Assembly: GCA_028023455.1 (NCBI GenBank)
Contig: JAQFVV010006547.1
Location: 684,001 to 748,000, forward strand
DNA: 64,000 bases
Direction of reading: 5' to 3'
Source: Epiperipatus broadwayi
Taxonomy: Eukaryota > Onychophora > Udeonychophora > Euonychophora > Peripatidae
Each line of letters opens with the position of its first letter. Positions within the stretch are counted from its first letter, which is position 1. Below the pieces are notes generated by a model. That model did no database searches. It had not been told where the DNA came from and saw only the letters and a program-made list of their open reading frames with translations. This document shows positions 12,370 to 22,909 of this stretch, piece after piece. Made by a program: the position numbers and the translations under genes.

Positions 12370-15300
12370 ATTGTACCGGTCGGTTTTGTCTGTTCATATA
12401 ACAAAATCTAGCATCTAGGCAAAAGTATCTAGAGTCCAATTATGTGCAAGATATATAAGTCAGGAACGCTCATGAACTCTGCCCTATTTGCCTATTTTCC
12501 AGATCTACCAACTTATGAGCAACAATCTCGATGATACCAATCTATTTTGTCTTTCTCCGTCAGCATCACAAAGCGGAGACACAAAGAGACTCTAATTTGA
12601 AATCATATAATGGAAACTTTTAGGATAAAATATAAGTTTGACCCATTTAAAGGTCGTGACCTTTCATATTAATTATATATATATAGGATTAGCAGGAGAT
12701 CATCTAGTCAGAGCAAGCATAATTTAATCACTAAAATATTAATATTTTAAATAAAAAGAAACAATGATTCTGCAAGTTATGATATATATATATAAGATTT
12801 ATTACTTTAAATAAAATATGTATAAAGACTTGGTTTATATTATTTCATTAATCATCATTGGCTTCTTTAAATTCACATAATTTGATTTATACAGTAACAC
12901 AGGTATATCATATGAAATTTGTTTATAACTCGGAAAATGACAAATTTTATTTATTACTTTATTTTATTGCGGCTAGTTTATATGCCAATAATTAATAAAT
13001 ACATTGATGAACATAGCTGATTTAGCACCATGAGAGTACATATCTTTGTGAGATACCAATCCACCTCCACAGAAAAGAATAAAATATAGCACTTGACCGA
13101 ATATTTAGAATGATTAATTTTATTACAAAAATACACTTTGCAGCAACAAGTAAACTACTCTCAGTTTATACTGAGTGAGAAACGTGTGTGGGATAGTTCG
13201 TTAACATATAGATGATTGTGTCGCAAAAAGACATGCATATGAAAATATTAATAAATATAATAAGAAATCTGCTTAGTAGAATCATAACATTATGGTTTAT
13301 GGACATTCATAGGTTTGATTTATGGCAAGAACTTTAAGAGGGTGGTGTATGCATGGTGGCATAATTAGGTGATCCAATCTTGGATCCAGAAAGATGCTTC
13401 CAACTTTAAGGACAAAGAATGGTGAACAAATTCTTCCTGCTACTTTGGCAGATTTGGTTTACAAAACAAAGGCATCGGCTATTAATAACAATAGGCTGGA
13501 TCTTTCCCGGAGTGACCCTATGTCAATAGCTCATACAATGAAGTACATCCCATGGGGAGTTTACGAGCCATGTTCTTGGACTTGGAATGAATATACGGGA
13601 TTCAGTTTACTGAAAATCCCAGGGAATTTATCACAAAGACACATATTTATATTTGAACATGGAGGCCTGTTTACATACAATGCTTGGAACGAAAGACATG
13701 ATATTTTAAAACTAGGGACAGATGACTGATAACCTATATATATATATTGTACCAAGGTACATTGTTATCTAATTAATAATTTATAAACCTCGTTTTTTAA
13801 AAAATAAAAGTTGAAAGAATAAAGATAGAAAACTAAAGAGTAGGGTAGGGGGGGGGGTATTATTAAAGAAAAAATAAATAATAAATGCTTTAAAAGAGGA
13901 TAAGATTTTTTTTTTTTATTTAAAAAAGGGAAAAAAAATCTTATGAAATAAAAATGATTTAATATTATTTTGATTAATTTGTAATAAAAAATAATAAAGA
14001 AATTTCGTTTTGTTTTACAATAAAACAATTAAATGTGTGTGTGTGTGAAAGTTTTAAAGAAAAAAAATAGAAGCCCAATCAGAGCGAAGCAAAGGACAGT
14101 AATTTCATGAGACAATAGACGCTGGAGTTAATAAAGAATTTCCATTGTTTAAATGGTTTAAATATTTCAACTTTTATTATTCTGGGAATATATTTCTAAA
14201 AATATTTCTTGAAGCTATAGATATAACAATTATATAAATTGTTATGTCTCCTGATACAATGCACTGTTAAATCACTGCGTTGTACAATCAGCTGGAGCTT
14301 TCTTAGTTCAGAGGGAAACCATGTTCAAATAAAGCAAGTAAAGTAGCGGTGTGTGTGTATGCTGGAAAATCCACGAAAGTTTATATAAGATCACAGGATC
14401 CAAAGAAGATTTGCTGGAAGTTAGCGCTAACCAGTCATAAGTAATTTTGAAGAATCTACATTGTGCTGTGTACGTCATTTTGAATTCATAAATCCTAGGT
14501 AACTTTTGTTTTAATATGCTTTCATTCTTGATTTTCTTTAAAGATAAACAATAAACTGTGCTAAATAAAACTTTAAACTTTTTAAAATAATATTTGGAAA
14601 ATACAAACAATATCAGCTTCTATATTTAATTATATTTAAAGACATTGTGTGTTGTTATGTGAGAATTTTGAGTTAATGTATTGTGTATATTTTATTTATA
14701 ATAATAATGTATTAAAAAACATTTATCTAAAATGAACAGAGTGTGCGTGTTTAAATTATAAAGCAAAACGATTGCTTTTTTTTTTAAAAAAGGAAATATT
14801 TAAATTGTCTTTTAAAATATTTATGTTTATGTTTTAACACAAACAGTTATACAGAGTAATATTTTAATAAGGTGGAAAGGGAAAAAATTTAATCATTAAA
14901 TAAGAAATAATTAATTTAAAAGTAAAAGGATAGGGAAATTATAATTTTAAAAGTAAGGATTTGTTGTGTAAAGATGTAAATTGTTTTCTCATTCAGTATA
15001 TTGTTATTTTTTTAAAAATAGAAATATTATCTAGGGCGGAGTTGTTATTCTCTTAAAAGGTAGTTAAAATCCATTGAACTAGCTGGACCTCAGGTACTAG
15101 ATAGGCTGATCAGATAGAAATGTTGATTACAATGTAATTAACTGGCACCCAGAGGTTTTTTCTTTAAAACAAATAAAGTGTTTGTTTGGTTAGTATTTAT
15201 CTAGTAGCCGAGTGTTCATATTATTGGTAGATTGCTGCTAATGATATTTTACACTCTACCTGAGAATCAAGCACCTTCGAAGAGTAAATGGTAAGAAGAA

Positions 15301-17038
15301 AGGTAGAGTAAGTTCTGAGATTATTATCTGTTATTATTATTAGTAGTAATATTATTTAAGATAGGTTGGAAAAGTGGGCGGTTCAATATATATTGGGAAT
15401 GTCCAATGTAAGGGTATGATTAGATTACTAAACAGTAATGGATCATTTAAACTTATCAATAAAATACACAAATCACTGGTATAGAGAATTCCCTCCCCCA
15501 TTACTTTAATTTATATATGAACTCCCCACAACATTAACAAATATGAGAATTTGGTTATAAGTGCTTTTATATTATAATAAAACATAATTTAGATATATAC
15601 GAAAGGGGTGGTGGTTATTAATTTCAGAATAAACAGATTTAATTTCATAATGTTTTTTAAGGTTAGATCTTATTATTTAAATAATAAAAAAACATTTCTT
15701 AGAAAAACAGATTTCTACTGTTTTTCTACATTGACATCATGAGATAATTAATATTTGTTTGCCCCAAATTCGCGTTTGCTAAGATAAAAATAACAAGTTT
15801 TGTTTTAATTACAGTTAATCTAGTCACCCTGTAAAGTAGAGAGGGGGAAAATAAAAACAAACATACTGCGAATGTGAGGAATTATTGGCATATCATTTAA
15901 ATATATAAAATATAAAACAATAATAAGAGTTATAAAATATTGCTGCTACATGAAAGTGAAAGAAAATATTATACTTATTCAGTAGAGGCTTAATGATAAG
16001 ATAAAAATTAAAGAGGGTTATATAGAGTTAAGTACATGCTAATTTCAGGTAAATAAATTACAAGTTATTTAAACGATATTTAAATTTCTGGTTGAAAGAC
16101 CAGCTGATAGAATGATATTTTAAATTACAGTTAGGGTTATGAGAAATATTTACAGAAAGCTGAACTTAAGAATTTAAACATTGGGCAGCAGCTAGAATTC
16201 TTTACCTTAGTAATTAATAGTGATTCTAGGTGATTGCAGAGTCCATTGGAATTGGTGAACTAGATCTAGTAAGATTCGGTCAGTCAGACAGGTAGCATTT
16301 TCATTATTCAGACTTTAAGTACATTAAAGTTCATGGGTAATGGGATCCTGAGCGATGAGTGCAGGAAAGAGCATGTTGAATGGATAGAAAGGTGAAATTT
16401 CCACTACTCACAAGACATTGAATTGCTATAATGTTGAGCATGGATTATATTTACCATTGCTGTTTTATAATTACAAGTCTCCTGGGATTCAAATCTAGCA
16501 GTATTTATACTATTTTGAGTTTATCTTTGAATGCACTTTAGTTGCTAGACCTGAGGCACTTTATGCAATTAGCGGACCTGGAATTTACTGACTGGATGCA
16601 TCTTTTGTTCATGTAAGTTCTAAAGACAATGCAATCCTGTTAGAATTTCTTGAACGATTGTTTTAAGATATGATCTAAGATTTTAAAACAAATTTGCGAT
16701 GGATAAAACATCCATTAATGGGTCTTATATTATTCTATAAAATTATCATATGTTTTAGACGGACTAATGGGTTTCTGCTAAATTGTCTTAATTACATTCG
16801 AGAATATTCCACAGGTTTGTGTCAGCCTTTTTTTTTGATCACCATTACTAAAATAAATAATAAATTATAAATATAATTTTAAAATACACATTAATATAAT
16901 ATATTTGCTTTTATATTTTTTTTTAAAAGTAACCTCCCCTTACCTATTATATGTACACATCCATTATGCACGTATACAAATTAAAATCAAATCAAATATT
17001 TATTTATTAAAAGTAGTTACATTAAGATATTTCTATAT
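12370..17038 (+). mobile_element. Large dispersed repeat, copy 1a (proximal part)
   Basis: This copy starts at ATTGTACCGGTCGG (12370). Its first conserved island (12370-12605) contains landmarks such as AGCATCTAGGCAAAAGTA, AAGTCAGGAAC and CTATTTGCCTATTTTCC, all found in copy 2. Island 2 (about 13290-13735) aligns with 33240-33700 of copy 2, sharing GATCCA..CTT/A.GATCCA and ATAGGCTGGA. Island 3 (about 16240-16430) aligns with 35580-35770, sharing ACTAGATCTAGT and GGGATCCTG. Near 16932-16977 TTACCTATT...ATGCAC aligns with 36405-36440 of copy 2, just before copy 1b begins. Between copies the islands show insertions and deletions that are not multiples of three, so I do not think it codes for protein. 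The class is unknown: non-autonomous element or duplicated non-coding locus. Confidence 0.7.
13770..15400. other. Extra ~1.6-kb segment inside copy 1a
   Basis: Copy 2 joins island 2 (ending near 33700) to its following homologous sequence (GATTCCCCC near 33800) within about 100 bp. In copy 1a the corresponding points are about 13740 and 15485. The intervening stretch is therefore an insertion here or a deletion in copy 2. It includes a run of ten G (13848-13857) and (TG)n at about 14034-14046. I see no gene, terminal repeat or target-site duplication that would classify it. Confidence 0.45.
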
Positions 17039-19910
17039 ATTGTACCAGTCAAAATATGTCAATCCATCTAACATGTGCTGGAACTCAATGAAACGTCCTT
17101 CAAACCCAGTCAAGCCTGAGATTTATATCTGGGATCCATCTAGATTCAAAATCATTCCACAAGTCCCAGATTGAACATCAAATGAATAACATAATAATGA
17201 TGGCACATGAGAATTTATTCTTAATTCTGGCCCACTAGAAGAACAAAAGAGGCAATGAGACATAATTAACATAATGCATATATATATGTTGGAATATATG
17301 GAAATGGGGAGAAGATAATTTGAACTATGTAAGTGGATTGAATAATAAAATATTTAATAAAACATTTAATGAAACAATAAATTAATTATATATTTACTTG
17401 AAGGTGCATGACAAGATGATCTACCCAGAGGTAGAGAGTTGCATACAATTGATCACGCTATTATGATTCATATGCTCTTATAAATAAATGACATATTATA
17501 CGTAAATAGGTATATTTTGGTGGGTGAGATCAAGATGCCAATCATTTGATTACAAAACAAACTTTTAATGTATTTGAATTAATGCTTTAGTGGTGGTTCT
17601 GAAAGGTGATGATTAATGTGCGAATTTATGGAGCATTCTAGAAATCATTACATATATTACATAAGCTCTTTTCACACCATTTCGGTCATGAAAATCAATA
17701 AAATATACTTTAAAATGGTTTACTCATTAAGGATAATACTTGTGACTATTTAATAAAATAACATACATTTAAATCAAGTTTAGTTGCTTCATGTACAAAA
17801 TATTTTTAATCATTTTTTAAATTCGGATTTTTAAAAGAAAAGAATGCTTCACCCTTTTGACATATGTTTACTCTTAAATAAACAGAATAGATTGCAATAG
17901 TGGGATTTTTAAAATAAGAAGAAAAACATCATTAATTAAACTAATCACTATTCTTGGAATACATAAGCAAAGCATAATTTTCTTGTTGCAGCATCGAAAT
18001 GAGGTTATTACATAAATAAATTAATGATAATGAAAGGAACAGTGCTGATATGAAAGCAGAAGAATATGAAATGAGATTGTTCTTCCAAATGAAAACGAAA
18101 TGGCTAAGAATCTCTTTTCTAGGGCACTGCTTAGAGAAGTTTACTTAGGCTTGACATGGTCCTCAGGGTTCTCTGGTGCAACTGATGTGAGAGGTCTGTT
18201 ATACGAAAATGATCCCGGGAAAGTCAACTGTTCACAGGATAGGGCATGAAGAATGTCTATGGGTTCAAACTCATCACAACCCTCCAGACTAGAAGCACGT
18301 AATATTAAAAACTAAGCCATGTATCAGCAATGCAGCATAACACTATGTCTTTAATGATATGAAATGGAAGTTACTATTTTAAGACACATGAACCTCACTC
18401 GAGTGCTATAATTTAGGCAATTAACGCTATGTTATGTAATATATATGGGAAAGATTTAATTCATACAAAATAGATTTTAAAATAACCCCCCTTTCTTTTT
18501 TGCTATTTAACACATTGAAATCTCACTCTTGTGAATTTTATAACTTTAGAATAATCAAGTCTTTGAAATATTAAGAATGTAGCATTGTAATACGGATAAT
18601 ATAAAAAAGCAATAATAATAAGAAATCACCCTTTCAGAATTAAGTGAGTGACATATAAAATATTAACAGCACTAATTTTTTTGGTGATTTAAAAGTTATA
18701 CATAAATCATATCCTTTTTGATGCATTAAAGAAAATCATAAAATTAGGGCAACTTGAGACACAATCTGGCGAGCATATTAATTAAGAATGTACGTACATC
18801 TAATTCACAAGGTATGTTTTTTTATTAACCTTGACCCAAAGAGGTCTATGTAGATAGGGAAAAATAACTTTATATATTAGGCTCGCAAGATTGTATAGAT
18901 TGGCAACTTAAAATAATAAAATAAAACATATTTTAAAATTAAGAAAGGAACCACACAAAGATTAAAGGAATAAGAGCATATGACAGACTTTACATTTAAA
19001 ATAAAAATTATTAGTATGAGAGCAAATTTACATTAACAGTTAAAAAAAAAACATTTCATTTAAAAATAAGAAATTCGGATAGCCGAGGTTGAGATGAGTT
19101 TTAGAAGGAATTAGATGTAAATTTCAAAGGCGGTTCTTAGGTTAATTATCTTGCTATATTAAAGAGTCCATTTTTACAGTTTGGCTCCAGCATGGCAAAT
19201 TATCAAGATTCAAATGATTTCCAATGTAGTAGCAAGTTTCCATCAGGCATTCCTCCATTCTTAGATCATACTTTCTATCAGTTTTAGGGGCATCAGTGAG
19301 ATGATTATTGGTGGTGAGAGATTGACCAGCAAAGGTGATAAAAGGTGGGTAGTTTGACTACTCATTCAAAATTTTGGAAAAAAAATAGTGTGGAGTATTT
19401 TGACAACAGCTAATCTACCAAACTAGTTCTCTCTAGGTGGTCAAAATCGGCCCATTATATATTGCTCTTAGGTATTTGAGGAATGCTTTTAATATTCCTT
19501 TTTTTAAATTTCATTCACAATTGCTATCTAGTAGAAATTTTCTCATTTTTTTCACCTATTGTTTTAGAGATGCAACTGTTAGATAATTTGTCCAAAATAT
19601 ATTTAAATCTATTTCCAGATTAGAAATAGATTTGATAAAATGTTAATTGCAAAAGTAAAAATTCTTAATTTGATTTCTTTTTTTACTTTTAGTACAGTTT
19701 AATTAGACATTCTTTCCTAAAATTAGACAATGTAAAATTTTCACCCTTTTAATTATTTTTGGTCAATTAACAGTTGCATAGTCCATCTTGGATTTTTTTA
19801 AAAGAAAAATATACAGTTTTTTAAATAAAGAATTTAAATGAAAAGTTTTAATTTTACAAACTTAAAAAAAAATAAATTTGTAAAATTAATATGGTGTTAG
19901 TAATTTCTCC

Positions 19911-19978
<68 letters not shown>

Positions 19979-20240
19979 AGCTGCACCTAATATATTTTGA
20001 TTTTAATAATAAATAATAGTATAAAGTATTAAAAGTTAAACCTTATAACTTTTTAGGTGCACATTTCAAACATATACATAAAATAGATACACATGAATAT
20101 AGGAGCAGGATGGATCATAAGATTTAAACATGGGCTAGTAACTTGACAAGTATGAAGGACTATGAAGCTCAATTGTCAATTTAGGATTGATTGCTTCAAT
20201 ACCTATGTCAGTTTATTATTTTAATAGTGAAGTGGAAAAA
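17039..20240 (+). mobile_element. Large dispersed repeat, copy 1b (nested in 1a)
   Basis: A second start, ATTGTACCAGTCAAAATATG, occurs at 17039. It resembles copy 3 more than copies 1a and 2 (copy 3 has TATTGTACGGGTCAAAATAG). Island 1 follows to about 17285 with weak but ordered matches (GCCTGAGAT..A.ATCTGG, ATGATGGCAC). Island 2 is at about 18060-18310 (CCCGGGAAAGTCAACTG, then GAAGAATGTCTATGGG). Island 3 is at about 19290-19370 (AAAGGTG...ACTACTCA). The segment 19425-20000 aligns with 35845-36300 of copy 2, sharing GGTCAAAAT.GGCCCA, TGTTAGATAAT and TGAGCTGCA. The distal hairpin is at 20163-20198. No ORF survives. The boundary at the right end is approximate. Confidence 0.62.
19914..19976. 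repeat. (AT)n microsatellite, palindromic
   Basis: Two long (AT)n runs flank a central TCAAA, ending at TTTGAGCTGC. It is a local expansion inside copy 1b: the matching place in copy 2 (36270-36290) has only a short ATCTATATACATC. Confidence 0.9.
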
Positions 20241-20353
20241 AAGTATTAATAAATACGTATATATGTGTAAGGATGGAGTTTGAATATGGTTTATTGGTGG
20301 GAGATTCTGAGTGGGCTGTGAAGCTCAATCTGAGTATCAGATTGACTGCTTCA
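20163..20353 (+). repeat. Two tandem copies of the distal hairpin
   Basis: Hairpin A (20163-20198) and hairpin B (20319-20353) both start TGAAGCTCAAT and end GCTTCA. Hairpin B has the inner stem AATCTGA / TCAGATT. They are 156 bp apart. The sequence before B (AGTTTGAATATGGTTTATTGG, read from 20278) matches that before the copy 2 hairpin, whereas A is more like copy 3. I infer that A ends copy 1b and B is the displaced end of copy 1a. Confidence 0.6.
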
Positions 20354-20379
20354 ATATAGAGACTCCTGACCCTTTTTAA

Positions 20380-20853
20380 TAATGTTTTTGTAAAGGATTT
20401 AGCAGGTATTGTTATATGTACATCTGCAGTAGAGGAATAGGATATTTGTTTCCAGATAATGGACAAACTTCAGATAGTTGGTGAAAAGTTAATGAAGATA
20501 AAGATTTACATGGATGAAGTACACAATTTTATTGTTTAACTTCTTCATTCAAGTTACTGTGTTACCTTATATTCAGTTGCATCAAAATAATTGAAAACCC
20601 TAAAGATGTCAAATTTCAAAGATCAAGAACTTGCATCACTGTATATCATAATTAAGCAAATGATAAACTTGAATCTGAGAACTAAGTTTTAAACTTCAAT
20701 CAGTTTTAGATGTTTTCAGCTACATCTTGAACATAAATTGGATTTTCATTTTGATTGAACTCCACTGCCATTAAATTTTGTTTTAACACATTTTTTTTTA
20801 ATTTGCAAATATAATTTAACATACGTTCACCAATTTTTTAAAAAAAATGCTAT
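20380..20853. other. AT-rich spacer, no gene seen
   Basis: This links the end of the large repeat to the LINE fragment. It ends in a pyrimidine-rich TTTTTTATCTTCAG (20861-20874) directly before the first conserved LINE codons. No other feature is visible. Confidence 0.5.
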
Positions 20854-22890
20854 TTGATATTTTTTTATCTTCAGAAAAATTCTAATGAATTTAAATTAGA
20901 ACTTACAAATAGGTTTCAAGTGTTAGGAAATTTTGAACATGATTCAGATTTGAATGAAATTAATATGAAAATAACTGATACATTTTTAAAAACTGCAACA
21001 AACATAGCTGGTAGAAAAAAGCAGCAATTGACTAATAAAATTTCTGCTGAGACTAGAGAATTTATGAAGAAAAGAAGGAATATGAAGATATACAAAAATG
21101 ATGTATTAAAAAGAATTGAATATCTCAAATTTTGTAAAATGGTACGGAAAAGAGTTGAAAATGATATAAGAAAGTATAACTGTGAAATAGCAAGGAAAGC
21201 TGTAGAAGAAAATAAAAGTCTCAAAAATGTTAAACAACATTTTGGTATTGGTAGGAAATTTATGTCTGCAATAAGAAAAAAAGATGGAATTATTACTAAA
21301 AAGAGAGATGACATCATGAAATTGGTAGAAGATTTTTATCAAGAATTATATAGTAATAAAGAACAAGTGCCTCCTATATCTATTACATATTCCGAATTGC
21401 CCAGAATTTTAAATGAAGAAGTGAGACATGCAATTAAATGTATGAAGAAAGGAAAGGCTCCAGGAAATGATGGAATTATAATTGATATATTAAAAGAAGC
21501 AGGTGAAGAAATAGAAACAATTTTAGCAAAGTTATATACCAAATGTCTAAATGATAAAGATGTACCAGAAGATTGGAAGAATGCAGTAATAATATTAATA
21601 TTTAAAAAAGGTGATAAAGAAGATATTAGAAATTACAGACCTATCAGCCTTTTATCACTTTTATATAAAAATTTTACCAAGATAATTACAACTCATCTAC
21701 AGAGAACTTTGGATTTTCACCAACCAAGAGAACAAGCTGGATTTAAAAGTGGTTTTAGTACAATAGATCATATCCAGGTATTGAGAGAAGTCATAGCAAA
21801 TGAATATGAATTGTCATTATGTTTTGGATTTGTAGATTATGAAAAGGCATTCGATTCTATACACATTTCTTCAGTGATTAAAGCATTGGATCATCAAGGT
21901 ATAGATCCAGGATATTGTCATATTTTAAAGAATATATATAAAAATGCAACAGCAACAATTAGATTACACAATGATACTGGAAAAATCAACATTGAGAAAG
22001 GTGTAAGACAAGGTGACTCCATATCTCCAAAACTCTTTACAGCAGTGCTGCAAGAAGTATTTTGTGGATTAAAATGGGAAACTAAAGGAGTGAAAGTAAT
22101 TGGAGAGTATTTAAGTCATTTAGATTTCGCAGATGATGTAGTTGTTTTTGCAAATAATGCTTCCGAGCTGCAGGAAATGTTGCAGGAGTTAGCAGATGAA
22201 AGTAGAAAACTAGGACTAAAGATAAATGTTAAAAAGACTAAAGTAATGTTTAATCGATTTGCTCAAAATATGAAAATAAAGATTGATTATGAAGAATTAG
22301 AAGAAGTTAACAGTTACAAATACCTTGGTCAGATTATTAATACAGATGGAAACATAATGGAGGAAATTAATCATAGAATTAAACTTGGTTGGAGTGCTTT
22401 TGGTAGAAATAACTTGATACTAAAAGGAAATATGCCTATGTGTTTGAAAAGGATGGTTTTTAACAAATGTGTTTTACCAGTTTTTACTTATGGATCTGAG
22501 ACTTGGACACTTAATAGAAGAGCAATACAGAGACTTCAGACCACTCAAAGGAGTATGGAGAGATGTATGTTGGGAGTAACAAGAAGAGATCAAAAACACA
22601 ATGTATGGGTAAGACAACAAACAGGTGTTACTGACCTTATTGAAAAAATTAAAAGATTGAAATGGAGTTGGGCTGGACATATTGCTAGAAGAGATGATAA
22701 TAGATGGACAATTGAAATTTTAAACTGGATTCCAAGAGATTGTAAAAGACCCAGAAAGAGACCACATGTGAGATGGATGGATGAAATAAGAAAATGTGCA
22801 GGGATGTTGTGGAGAAGAGAAGCTAAAGATCGGAGAAGATGGATTAAACTTGGAGAGACCTTCATCCTGCAGTGGATTGATAATGGTTGA
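20854..22890 (+). CDS. 5'-truncated RTE-like LINE reverse transcriptase
   Basis: This open frame of 678 codons encodes the reverse transcriptase that copies a non-LTR retrotransposon into DNA at a nicked target. It begins in the linker after the missing endonuclease (KLELTNRFQVL, residues 14-24). It then shows the RT fingers (APGNDG about 202-207; NYRPISLL 260-267), motif A FVDYEKAFDS (326-335, catalytic D328), motif B GVRQGDSISP (383-392) and catalytic FADD (425-428). SYKYLG follows at about 487-492. The C-terminal region has WAGHIARRDDNRW (606-618) and a GRP-like RPHVRW segment, typical of RTE-clade proteins. Intact RTE proteins also carry an N-terminal AP endonuclease of a few hundred residues, absent here. 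The listed start is a TTG after an upstream stop (20839-20841), not a real initiation site; LINE sequence seems to begin near 20875. The frame has no stop or frameshift, pointing to a young insertion. The stop codon lies in the terminal (TGA)n, so there is almost no 3' UTR, as in RTE elements. Confidence 0.93.
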   Translation: MIFFYLQKNSNEFKLELTNRFQVLGNFEHDSDLNEINMKITDTFLKTATNIAGRKKQQLTNKISAETREFMKKRRNMKIYKNDVLKRIEYLKFCKMVRKRVENDIRKYNCEIARKAVEENKSLKNVKQHFGIGRKFMSAIRKKDGIITKKRDDIMKLVEDFYQELYSNKEQVPPISITYSELPRILNEEVRHAIKCMKKGKAPGNDGIIIDILKEAGEEIETILAKLYTKCLNDKDVPEDWKNAVIILIFKKGDKEDIRNYRPISLLSLLYKNFTKIITTHLQRTLDFHQPREQAGFKSGFSTIDHIQVLREVIANEYELSLCFGFVDYEKAFDSIHISSVIKALDHQGIDPGYCHILKNIYKNATATIRLHNDTGKINIEKGVRQGDSISPKLFTAVLQEVFCGLKWETKGVKVIGEYLSHLDFADDVVVFANNASELQEMLQELADESRKLGLKINVKKTKVMFNRFAQNMKIKIDYEELEEVNSYKYLGQIINTDGNIMEEINHRIKLGWSAFGRNNLILKGNMPMCLKRMVFNKCVLPVFTYGSETWTLNRRAIQRLQTTQRSMERCMLGVTRRDQKHNVWVRQQTGVTDLIEKIKRLKWSWAGHIARRDDNRWTIEILNWIPRDCKRPRKRPHVRWMDEIRKCAGMLWRREAKDRRRWIKLGETFILQWIDNG

Positions 22891-22909
22891 TGATGATGAT
22901 GATGATGAT
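22888..22909 (+). repeat. (TGA)n 3' tail of the RTE-like element
   Basis: About seven TGA units start at the stop codon of the reverse transcriptase frame and end at TTATTATAAATG. A short microsatellite tail in place of poly(A) is characteristic of RTE-type LINEs, and it marks the 3' end of the insertion. Confidence 0.85.

Noticed and set aside
13394-13729. 111-codon plus-strand ORF starting with ATG
   Set aside because: It lies in island 2 of the large repeat. The matching part of copy 2 has gaps that break the frame, and no domain is recognisable, so I treat it as a chance open frame.
12370-20370. Large repeat as a Helitron
   Set aside because: A distal hairpin is present, but I could not show a 5' TC, a 3' CTRR end or insertion between A and T at consistent positions, and no Rep or helicase motif is seen.
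20916-22865. Several minus-strand ORFs within the reverse transcriptase region
   Set aside because: They are antisense shadows of the real plus-strand reverse transcriptase frame.
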